Origin: a virus
Strand: one strand, 5' to 3'
Length of the DNA stretch: 30,031 nt
Virus record (IMG/VR): IMGVR_UViG_3300021171_000038
Span: 1-30,031 of that record
The first letter of the stretch is position 1. Every line of letters starts with the position of its first letter. The position numbers and the translations under genes were made by a program. Below are positions 18,185 to 24,508 of the stretch, piece by piece. The notes under the pieces are model-generated. The model did no database searches, was not told where the DNA came from, and worked only from the letters and a program-made list of their open reading frames with translations.

Positions 18185-18861
18185 TGGCACAAGGTTCGTG
18201 GGCGTACATTCAGTTTTTCGACCAACCGGGCGGCGGGCACCCCGACCATGAGCTTCCTGGGCGCCCTGGACGCCCCGGTCAGCTCCCTGGCTTCCCTGGC
18301 GCGCCTGGGCATCCCGGTCATTTGCCATCTCGCCCCGGTCGTCCTGGCCGGCCCGTGGATCCCGATTGGGGCGTCGACGAGGGCGAGGGCGGCGGCGAGG
18401 ACGCCGGCCAGCTGCCAGTGTGGCCGCTCGATCCCGAGCATCCCGACGTCGGCCTGCCGCCGGTCGCCGGTCAACCGTTGCCGCCCGTCGACCCGCCCCC
18501 GGGCACCGTCTGGCCGCCGCTCGACCTCCCCGGCGTTCCCGAGGGCAAGGCTTTGGTTCTAGCTGCGGTGGTCAGCTCGACTGGCCACAAGAAAATGCAC
18601 TATTTCGTCGTCGACATTCCCGAGGGCGGACAGCCCGATCAGGGACTGCCGGGCGAGGGCGAGGAAGGCCCCGATCAGGAGCTGCCCAGCCCCCAGCCGC
18701 CGCGGCCGGGTCAGGGTCTGCCTGGTCAGCGTCCGCCGCAAGGCGGTCGGCCGCCGCAGCCCGGCCAGGGTCTGCCTGGGCAGCGGCCGGGCCAACGACC
18801 GCCAACCGCTGGACAATTGCCGACCCGGCCCGGCGCGCCCCAGCGCCCGCAGCCGAAGTAG
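18184..18861 (+). CDS. collagen-like Pro/Gly-rich phage protein
   Basis: A 225-residue protein made of Pro-Gly-rich strings: HPDHELPGRPGRPGQLPGFP near the start and PGQGLPGQRPPQGGRPPQPG near the end. One ordered island lies in the middle (residues ~120-145: GKALVLAAVVSSTGHKKMHY, then FVVDIPEG). It is strongly suggestive of the 'HPDHGLPG / HPDQGLPG' phage protein group seen near virion or lysis genes. There are no signal peptide and no transmembrane helix, so a virion or cytoplasmic location is more likely than secretion. Collagen-like phage segments often serve as stalks of trimeric tail structures, but the repeat here is irregular, so that remains a hypothesis. It is the last gene of the early strand. 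Confidence 0.75.
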   Translation: MAQGSWAYIQFFDQPGGGHPDHELPGRPGRPGQLPGFPGAPGHPGHLPSRPGRPGRPVDPDWGVDEGEGGGEDAGQLPVWPLDPEHPDVGLPPVAGQPLPPVDPPPGTVWPPLDLPGVPEGKALVLAAVVSSTGHKKMHYFVVDIPEGGQPDQGLPGEGEEGPDQELPSPQPPRPGQGLPGQRPPQGGRPPQPGQGLPGQRPGQRPPTAGQLPTRPGAPQRPQPK

Positions 18862-18866
18862 CAAAA

Positions 18867-18893
18867 AATATCCGTATCAATGATACGGATATT
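18867..18893 (-). terminator. 27-bp perfect palindrome; terminator for leftward transcription
   Basis: AATATCCGTATCA (18867-18879) and TGATACGGATATT (18881-18893) are perfect inverted arms around one A. On the minus strand the stem is followed by a run of six T (complement of 18863-18868), the shape of an intrinsic terminator for leftward transcripts; on the plus strand no T-run follows. A symmetric palindrome of this length could instead bind a dimeric protein. Confidence 0.6.
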
Positions 18894-18907
18894 AGAGATC
18901 CAAGGAG

Positions 18908-18926
18908 CGTCGGCATCCCGCCGACG
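18908..18926 (+). terminator. hairpin ending the early operon
   Basis: CGTCGGC (18908-18914) pairs with GCCGACG (18920-18926), 7 bp with an ATCCC loop, followed by TTTCCCTTT. This reads as an intrinsic terminator for plus-strand transcripts arriving from the gene ending at 18861. The Shine-Dalgarno of the next gene (AGGAGGGTG) begins about ten bases later, so the element may also act as an attenuator for that gene. Confidence 0.55.
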
Positions 18927-18946
18927 TTTCCCTTTAGGAGGGTGAC

Positions 18947-19591
18947 ATGAATAAGCTTCTTCTATCAGCGGCGCTGCTCGCGGCGCTCGCGAGTCCGGCG
19001 CGGGCGACGTTGCAAATCGAGGTGTTCGATAACGGCGCGCTGATCGACAACGTCACCGGGATCACCACCGGCGCGGCCAGCCTCACCGCCAACGACGCCA
19101 ATTTCGCCAACATCACCATCGCCGCGCAGGGGAGCCCGATCCTGCCCAACGCCGACCTTTCCAGCGTCACCCTCGACGCCAGCGCCGCGGCCGGCTTCAC
19201 CGGCTCGCACACGTTGACGGTCGATATCCTGCAAAGCGCCATCGACGGGCGCGGGAACACGCTCAGCACGTTTACGGTCAACGGGCTCACCAACGACCCC
19301 GGCCCGACCACCGAGTCGACCTTCGCCGATGGCGGATTGCTCGCTTCGCACACCTTCCCGGTGGCGCTGCTCGACGGTTCCGCGGGTCCATTCTCGACGG
19401 CGACCGGGCCGTTCACCTCGGACGAAACGCAGTTCGCGATCGACTTCACCGCGCCGCGGCAGTCGTTCGGCGGCTCGATCCAGTTGACCACCGGCGTGCC
19501 CGAGCCCTCGACCTGGGCGCTGATGCTGCTAGGCTTTGGTCTGCTTGGCTTTGTGGGCGTTCGTTCACGGGCCAGCCGGATTGCCGTTTAA
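18947..19591 (+). CDS. PEP-CTERM (PEPxxWA) sorted secreted protein encoded in phage
   Basis: A 214-residue protein behind a strong Shine-Dalgarno (TTTAGGAGGGTGAC). Residues 1-21 are a Sec signal peptide (MNKLLLSAALLAALASPARA, then T). Residues 23-183 are a Ser/Thr/Asn/Ala/Gly-rich beta-type extracellular domain, low in charge and lacking cysteine. The C-terminus (184-214) is a textbook PEP-CTERM signal: VPEPSTW, then a hydrophobic helix ALMLLGFGLLGFVGV, then RSRASR. In this system exosortase in the inner membrane processes the PEP motif and the protein is delivered to the envelope or exopolysaccharide. No exosortase is in the window, so the phage protein would depend on the host's enzyme. It stands alone between two hairpins, codirectional with early genes and convergent with the late genes: a moron-like cargo gene. 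Confidence 0.88.
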   Translation: MNKLLLSAALLAALASPARATLQIEVFDNGALIDNVTGITTGAASLTANDANFANITIAAQGSPILPNADLSSVTLDASAAAGFTGSHTLTVDILQSAIDGRGNTLSTFTVNGLTNDPGPTTESTFADGGLLASHTFPVALLDGSAGPFSTATGPFTSDETQFAIDFTAPRQSFGGSIQLTTGVPEPSTWALMLLGFGLLGFVGVRSRASRIAV

Positions 19592-19622
19592 GCCTACACC
19601 CCCTGTGGCCGCGGCAATTCGG

Positions 19623-19651
19623 GGGAGGACGAGCACCGCTCTCGTCCTCCC
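19623..19651 (+). terminator. hairpin after the PEP-CTERM gene
   Basis: GGGAGGACGAG (19623-19633) pairs with CTCGTCCTCCC (19641-19651), 11 bp with a seven-base loop, followed by TATTTCCCG. It is a plausible terminator of the PEP-CTERM transcript. Reading leftwards it has no T-run, so late transcripts ending at 19668 may pass through it and stop at the palindrome near 18867. Confidence 0.6.
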
Positions 19652-19667
19652 TATTTCCCGTGAAACG

Positions 19668-21275
19668 CTATTGGCTCTGATCAGGTTGCGGGTAGCCTGA
19701 CGCCGCGTGCGCGATCGTCGCCCTCAAGATCGCGTTGCCGATGTCGCCGCCGGTGGTGGTGAGCGGTCGGCCTGTTCCAATCGTGAACCGCGCCGCATTG
19801 AGGTTCGCCGCCGGCTTGGGCGCCGCGGCTGAATGCAGTCCATGGAAGAGCATCGCCTCTTCGCCGCTGTGGATCAGCGCATTGGTGTAGGGATCCTGAC
19901 CCTCGGCGGCGTTCACATAGCCTTCGAGCGCGCCGGTTCCAGCGCCAGCGACCGGCGCTAGGATGTGCCGAGCGGCGAAAGGACTGAAGCTCGGGCTCAA
20001 GGATCCATAGAGCTTGGCGAGCGCGTCGCCCTGCGCCGTGCCGGGGGCGTTCGAAGGAAAACTCATGGTCTGCTTGACCGCCGCCTTGGTGAGTTCGCTC
20101 GGGTCGGCGCCCAGGCGGTTCAGATCTTGGATCTTCTGATACAGCGCATTGCCCGCCTTCTGCGCCGCGGCGGCCTCGCCGACCTGCGCTGGGGCTCCGG
20201 TCGCGCCGACGCTGCCCGGACTCGGCGCGCCGTTGGACAAGGTGGAGTCGAGGGCGTCGGCGAAGCGGTGCGCGACCGGATTGGCGCCGTTGTCTATGTT
20301 GTTGCGCAGTTTATAGCTCGCCTCCTGCAGGTTCTTGGCGGTGACCGAGGACTGGCTGGCGACATCGTTGACGATCTTGTCGATCTCGGGCGTGATGCCG
20401 ACGTCAATACCCTTCCGGCCCAGCGGGTTGTTCTGAAGATTGATGGCGTTCCTGACCGTGCTGATCGGCCCGGCGTACGACGGATTATCGAAGTAGATTG
20501 TGTTTAAGGGCGCGTAGGCCTTCTCCTTGTCGGCGACCATGCCGGTCGGCGCGCCGCCGCGGCCCGGTTGACCGACCTCGGCCTCGGTTGGGCCTTTCTG
20601 GGTTGGCCCAGCCTCGCCCCTGGAGGCTACGCCGCCGGCCGCGCCGGTAATCCCGCCCATCAGCGCGCCCTGGCCGACGTTGCTGAGATCGTCCCAGCCC
20701 TGGTTGTGGCCATAGGTTCCGGCTGCGCCCGCGGCTGCGCCTTCGAGCCCGCCCGCCGCCGCTCCGGCCCCGACTCGGGTGGCCAGCCCAGCCCCCGCCG
20801 AAGTCACTCCAGGCACGGCGCCGACGATCCCGCGCGCCGCTGGCCCGAGAACCGAACCTGGCCCGGCATAGCCGATCGCCTGCGCGCCATAATCCATCAG
20901 CCCCATGTTGCGATGCGCCTGGGCGATCGTCTGCTGCGCGCCGGGGCCGAGCATCTTGCCGCCGAAACCGAGCGTGGCGTAATCGCCGATCGACAGCGCC
21001 GTGTCGCTCGCCGCCGGGACCACGCCCTCGGTCTTGGCCATGGGGCGGGTGAAGAAGTCCTTGAGGCTATTGCCCGAGGGCTTCCAGTTTGGGTCGAGTT
21101 CGGAGGCTGGCGCAACGCCGAGATATTTGGTGAAAAAGTCGCCGGGCGCCTGCGGCTTGGGCGCATCGGTCGACAGCGGCACCGGCTTGACGATCTGGTC
21201 CCAGCTCGATCCCGAGGGCGCGGCGGCGGCGGCGCCGCCCTGTTGCGCTTTGATGGCGTCGTCCCAGCTGGCCAT
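19668..21275 (-). CDS. probable internal virion / ejection protein (535 aa)
   Basis: A 535-residue protein from ATG 21275 (TTG 21281 is an alternative). The N-terminus repeats the SW-D motif: MASWDDAIKAQQGG, then SSWDQIVKP. Residues 125-220 are extremely Gly/Ala-rich and hydrophobic (VGAVPGVTSAGAGLATRVGA; AAGGLEGAAAGAAGTYGHNQ), of the type seen in phage ejection proteins that enter the host membrane. The C-terminal half is helical and Ala/Asn-rich. No enzyme motif. It is the last gene of the late transcript. The assignment is by position and composition: several such large, low-complexity proteins follow the tail genes in podovirus-like phages. Confidence 0.65.
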   Translation of the reverse strand: MASWDDAIKAQQGGAAAAAPSGSSWDQIVKPVPLSTDAPKPQAPGDFFTKYLGVAPASELDPNWKPSGNSLKDFFTRPMAKTEGVVPAASDTALSIGDYATLGFGGKMLGPGAQQTIAQAHRNMGLMDYGAQAIGYAGPGSVLGPAARGIVGAVPGVTSAGAGLATRVGAGAAAGGLEGAAAGAAGTYGHNQGWDDLSNVGQGALMGGITGAAGGVASRGEAGPTQKGPTEAEVGQPGRGGAPTGMVADKEKAYAPLNTIYFDNPSYAGPISTVRNAINLQNNPLGRKGIDVGITPEIDKIVNDVASQSSVTAKNLQEASYKLRNNIDNGANPVAHRFADALDSTLSNGAPSPGSVGATGAPAQVGEAAAAQKAGNALYQKIQDLNRLGADPSELTKAAVKQTMSFPSNAPGTAQGDALAKLYGSLSPSFSPFAARHILAPVAGAGTGALEGYVNAAEGQDPYTNALIHSGEEAMLFHGLHSAAAPKPAANLNAARFTIGTGRPLTTTGGDIGNAILRATIAHAASGYPQPDQSQ

Positions 21276-21277
21276 GA

Positions 21278-22558
21278 TCAATAACCCGCGTAGCGAACTT
21301 GCCCTGCTTCATCGAAGCCCTTGGGCACGACATAGGCCCGCCCCTTGGGCAATTTGAGCAGGTCAGCGGTCGATTGGATCTGCGCCGGGGTCGAGGTCCG
21401 CTTCGGCGTGTTGTCTCCGGCCAACGCGCCGCCTGGCTTGTAGATGTCGTCGACCCGCTTGTCGTAGTCGTAATCGGTGAGGTTGGGCGAGTTCAATTGT
21501 TGCGCCTTGCCGAAGATCCCGGCGCGGTGATCCTGAAGCGTGTCCTGATAACGTTGGGTCGCCCGGATGAAGGCGTCGTAGCCCTGGCTCAGGGTCATGT
21601 TGCTCTTCGACGGCGCATCGGCGGTCAGCTCCTTGGTCGAGATCCGCGAGCCGGGGAAGTCCTGCACCGCGGAGCCGAACTGGCCGGCCATCACCTGATC
21701 GTAGATCCCCTTCAGCTCTTGCGCCTGCGGCGACAGGAGCACCCCTGGCGTATGCTGCTGGGCCGGACCCAGAAATTCATTGAGGTATTGCTTGTTCTTG
21801 GGATCGAGCAACTGGTTCACCTGACTCAGTTGCTGGTCGTAGGCCTTGGTGGCGCTGTCAAAATTGTTCTGGGTCGAGGCGATCTCCTTGGCCCGGTCGC
21901 CCTCGGTCTGGGTGTGGACCGCCCATTTGTCCGGCGAGTTGAAGTAATCGGGCGGCGTCTGGCCGGGGTTTTGCTGCTGCCAGGCCACCTTGGCCCGGGT
22001 CATGTCCTGAATGTTGGGCGGTCCACTGAGGCCCGACGCGGCGGTGATCATGTCGCCCGCCTTGCCCGAGTTGACCCCGGCCAGGACCATTTCCGGCGAC
22101 ATGCCGGTGCGGCTCGACATCTCGCTGATGAATTGCGGCGAGCGCAGCTGCGCCAAGGCGGCTTGCTGGTACTGCATCTGCTGCATCTTCATCATGTTGC
22201 CGAGCTGGGCGCCGGCGTCGCGCTCCTGCGGCATATTGCCCATCAGCGCCGCCGCCATGCTGGGCGTCGACAACGAGGCGGCCATGGTGGTGAGGCCGCG
22301 ATCGATTTCGTTGGCCGAGCGATTGCGGGCTTCGAGCTGCATATAGAGCTGGGTGAGATCCTGGGGGCTCTGCGGGGCCGCGCTGGGAGGCGCAGGAGGC
22401 CCGCTGGGCGGGGTTGGCGCATTGGGGCCGCCACCGGCAGGCGAGGCTGGCTTGGGCAAAGGCTGGCCGGCATTGGGCGTCGGGTTGGGCGCGCCGCCGA
22501 GCGTCCCAGGCGGCAGCACCGGGCCGCGGATCAGATTGAGCAGCTCCTCGCCGATCAT
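21278..22558 (-). CDS. probable internal virion protein (426 aa)
   Basis: A 426-residue protein. A Pro/Gly-rich N-terminal region of about 65 residues (PPGTLGGAPNPTPNAGQPLP) is followed by a largely helical, Gln/Ala/Met-rich body (LGNMMKMQQMQYQQAALAQL; FDSATKAYDQQLSQVNQLLD). The end is positively charged (LPKGRAYVVPKGFDEAG). ATG 22558 overlaps the previous stop by ATGA; its own stop is two bases before the next ATG. No catalytic motif. Internal or ejection role inferred from neighbours. Confidence 0.65.
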   Translation of the reverse strand: MIGEELLNLIRGPVLPPGTLGGAPNPTPNAGQPLPKPASPAGGGPNAPTPPSGPPAPPSAAPQSPQDLTQLYMQLEARNRSANEIDRGLTTMAASLSTPSMAAALMGNMPQERDAGAQLGNMMKMQQMQYQQAALAQLRSPQFISEMSSRTGMSPEMVLAGVNSGKAGDMITAASGLSGPPNIQDMTRAKVAWQQQNPGQTPPDYFNSPDKWAVHTQTEGDRAKEIASTQNNFDSATKAYDQQLSQVNQLLDPKNKQYLNEFLGPAQQHTPGVLLSPQAQELKGIYDQVMAGQFGSAVQDFPGSRISTKELTADAPSKSNMTLSQGYDAFIRATQRYQDTLQDHRAGIFGKAQQLNSPNLTDYDYDKRVDDIYKPGGALAGDNTPKRTSTPAQIQSTADLLKLPKGRAYVVPKGFDEAGQVRYAGY

Positions 22559-23175
22559 GCCGTCGCTCCCTTGGCCGCCTGCAGCTGGTTCAGGGTGTTG
22601 AAGAAGGTCGCATTGTTATAGCCGCCCGCCCCTGTAGAACCGCCCTGCGGGTGGGCGGCCAGGAAGGCGGCCAGGACCGAGGGCTGGGGCGCCCCGGTCT
22701 GGGCCGCGCCCGGCTGCATCGCCGCCCCCGGCGTCGTCACCTTGCCGGGGTTGGCGAGCGCCTGCAAATAGGCCTGGCGCGCATTGGCGGCGTTGTCTGG
22801 CGCCGCCGCCGCCGGGACCGGATTGACCGCCTGTGCGCCCGGCGTGAAGGCGGGATCCGTCCCGCCGAAGGCGGGACCGGGCCCCGATCCACCGGGGTTC
22901 ATGCCGTAGAAGAGGCTGTTGACCGGGCTGGGCGTCGCGGCGCCGCTGTTCAGCGTCGTGCCCGGCGCCGCGGGCGCTGGATTAGCGGCGTTGAGCCCGG
23001 CCAGGAGCCCTGGATAGCTGGCGATCGGCTGGCCGGTGGCGGCGTTGACCGGCGCGCCGGCATAACCGGCCATCGGGATCTGGCCGGTGAATTCGAGATA
23101 GGGGTTCGGGTTGGTCAGCCCCTGGATCCCCATGACATTCATCATGTCCGCGGCGGGATCGTCGTTGCTAGCCAT
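22555..23175 (-). CDS. Pro/Ala-rich probable virion protein (206 aa)
   Basis: A 206-residue protein rich in Ala, Pro, Gly and Asn (ASNDDPAADMMNVMGIQGLT; APGTTLNSGAATPSPVNSLF). The last 35 residues are more ordered (GGYNNATFFNTLNQLQAAKG). The start overlaps the lysozyme-like gene's stop by eight bases, ATGGCTAG, the same geometry as the two junctions upstream. Its internal APGTTLNSG echoes the PGTTxNSVP start of the two hydrolases upstream. No function can be assigned. Confidence 0.65.
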   Translation of the reverse strand: MASNDDPAADMMNVMGIQGLTNPNPYLEFTGQIPMAGYAGAPVNAATGQPIASYPGLLAGLNAANPAPAAPGTTLNSGAATPSPVNSLFYGMNPGGSGPGPAFGGTDPAFTPGAQAVNPVPAAAAPDNAANARQAYLQALANPGKVTTPGAAMQPGAAQTGAPQPSVLAAFLAAHPQGGSTGAGGYNNATFFNTLNQLQAAKGATA

Positions 23176-23959
23176 AGAGGCCTCCCGTGGAAGTCAAGGT
23201 GGTGCCAGGCGTCGTGGTCGGATCGGCCATCGGCAGCAATTGGCCGCCCGGACCGTAGGCTAGATGGGTGCCGACCTGCTGCGGGCCTCTCGGCTGCTGC
23301 ATTGCGCGCTGTTGATAGGCGGCCATCATTTGTTGCGCTTGGTTGGCGATCTGCGCCTGGCGCATCGCGCCGGGGCCGAAGCCCGCCGCCATCTGGCCTT
23401 GGAGATCGGCTTGGCCGGGCGGCGCGTTCTGCGCCGATCCGCCCGCGCCCGCGCCGCCGCCGAGCGTCTTCTGCAGGTCTTGGATCGGGCTCGGCCCCTG
23501 GCCGGCGTCGCCCGAGCCCGCGGTCAGCGAGGCGATCGCCGCCCCGACGCCGGTCGGCTTGGCCGCAGGAGGCGCGCCCGACGTGGCTGGAGTCGAGCCG
23601 CCGAGAAAAGACTTGTAAGCCCCGCTCTTATAGGTCGTCCAAGCATTAAGCCCTTCACTCCTGTAAATTTGGGCGGCCAGCGCCGCTTGCTGATCGAGCG
23701 GCAGGCTGGCGACCTTCGCGCCGCCCATCTGCGGATGAGCGGCGTCGTTGATCTGGAAGACTCCCCAATCGCGACTGCCGTTCTTGTTGGGAGGGCTGAC
23801 CGGATTGGCGCCGAAACGACTTTCCGCACCGCTGACCGCAGTCAAAGTCGGAACGACGCTCGCCGGAACGCCAGCGCGGATAAGCGCCGAAGCGATATCG
23901 GATGACGAATAAACGCCGGTCGGCACAGAGTTCGCAGTCGTGCCAGGGGTGTTAGCCAC
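23168..23959 (-). CDS. lysozyme-like lytic transglycosylase (virion-associated)
   Basis: A 263-residue protein starting at GTG. Residues 21-115 are a lysozyme/SLT-like domain: LTAVSGAESRFGANPVSP with E46 as the candidate catalytic glutamate, then SRDWGVFQINDAAHPQMGG, the G-x-x-Q-I-N loop, and YRSEGLNAWTTYKSGAYKSF. It would cleave the glycan strands of peptidoglycan. The rest is Gln/Ala/Gly/Pro-rich and disordered (QAQQMMAAYQQRAMQQPRGP), as in virion proteins that drill the wall on entry. The first 13 residues (MANTPGTTANSVP) closely match those of the preceding hydrolase. It is not a lysis endolysin by position: no holin is nearby. Confidence 0.85.
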   Translation of the reverse strand: MANTPGTTANSVPTGVYSSSDIASALIRAGVPASVVPTLTAVSGAESRFGANPVSPPNKNGSRDWGVFQINDAAHPQMGGAKVASLPLDQQAALAAQIYRSEGLNAWTTYKSGAYKSFLGGSTPATSGAPPAAKPTGVGAAIASLTAGSGDAGQGPSPIQDLQKTLGGGAGAGGSAQNAPPGQADLQGQMAAGFGPGAMRQAQIANQAQQMMAAYQQRAMQQPRGPQQVGTHLAYGPGGQLLPMADPTTTPGTTLTSTGGLYG

Positions 23960-23973
23960 TCATCGCCCCTATG
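23930..23973 (-). repeat. imperfect direct repeat, copy B (downstream side of SleB gene)
   Basis: Minus-strand TAGGGGCG, then GTGGCT, AC, CCCTGG and CAC/AAC positions match the copy at 24465-24508, roughly 70 percent by hand alignment over about 44 bases. It covers the end of the SleB-like gene and the first codons of the lysozyme-like gene. The two copies are 535 bases apart and bracket exactly one gene. Confidence 0.6.
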
Positions 23974-24494
23974 TCTTGGTAACCGCCGGTCACCTGATTG
24001 GGGATGGCCTGGCCCGGCCCCATCGAACCGCCAACGAAGATCTGACTCCCGACCTTGACCGAATTCTGAGCCGCCAGCGGACCGGCCCAAGGCGGCGGGC
24101 GGCCGGTCGCCATGCTGCGCGGCGCGTAATAATGGGTCGCGCCGTTGGTCGGGTCGGGGATCTGGCCGCTGTAAACCTGATCGACCAGATTGCCGAGCTG
24201 AGTGTAATTGGGGATCTGAGAAGGCGGCGCGGTGACCAGCTTGCTGGCTTCCTTGCCATGCGCGAACCCGGTCACCCCATTCCAACTTGAAAATTCACCG
24301 GGCTTCTGGATGACGCCGGCAACGCCTTGACCGTAGCCGCCATCGGCCACCCGGTTGAGGATGGTGTGCGCGACCGCCGCTTGACCCGCAGGCGGTTCGC
24401 CGCCCGCTTCGGCGGCCAAGGTCCGAACCATGACGTCGCGATCCTTCGGATCCATCGGGACGCTGTTGATCGTGGTTCCAGGGACGTCAGCCAC
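23952..24494 (-). CDS. SleB-type cell-wall hydrolase (Hydrolase_2 family)
   Basis: A 180-residue protein starting at GTG. The SleB/CwlJ core covers residues 18-140: DRDVMVRTLAAEAGGEPPAG with E29 as the candidate catalytic acid, then QAAVAHTILNRVADGGYGQG, the FSSWN box, and ATHYYAPRSM with PPWA. Family members cleave peptidoglycan (lytic transglycosylase or amidase-type, depending on the member). The N-terminal tag (MADVPGTTINSVP) repeats in the next gene, which is a different enzyme. It lies in the virion module, so use during entry is more likely than host lysis. The end overlaps the next gene by eight bases. Confidence 0.87.
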   Translation of the reverse strand: MADVPGTTINSVPMDPKDRDVMVRTLAAEAGGEPPAGQAAVAHTILNRVADGGYGQGVAGVIQKPGEFSSWNGVTGFAHGKEASKLVTAPPSQIPNYTQLGNLVDQVYSGQIPDPTNGATHYYAPRSMATGRPPPWAGPLAAQNSVKVGSQIFVGGSMGPGQAIPNQVTGGYQDIGAMSG

Positions 24495-24508
24495 CGAGCG
24501 CCCCTACG
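24465..24508 (-). repeat. imperfect direct repeat, copy A (upstream side of SleB gene)
   Basis: Minus-strand TAGGGGCG, GTGGCTGAC, CCCTGG and following bases recur at 23930-23973. Copy A spans the end of the S74-like gene (GALGG stop) and the first codons of the SleB gene (MADVPGTTINS). Confidence 0.6.

Noticed and set aside
21299-22621. Plus-strand frame of 440 codons
   Set aside because: It is a shadow of the 426-residue late protein; composition is Arg/Gly/His/Leu-rich without any domain, and there is no Shine-Dalgarno.
23264-23905. Possible tRNA, CRISPR array, integrase or attachment site anywhere in the window
   Set aside because: No cloverleaf with a T-loop GTTCRA, no regularly spaced repeats and no tyrosine or serine recombinase were seen. 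This coordinate range only covers an antisense frame looked at during that check.
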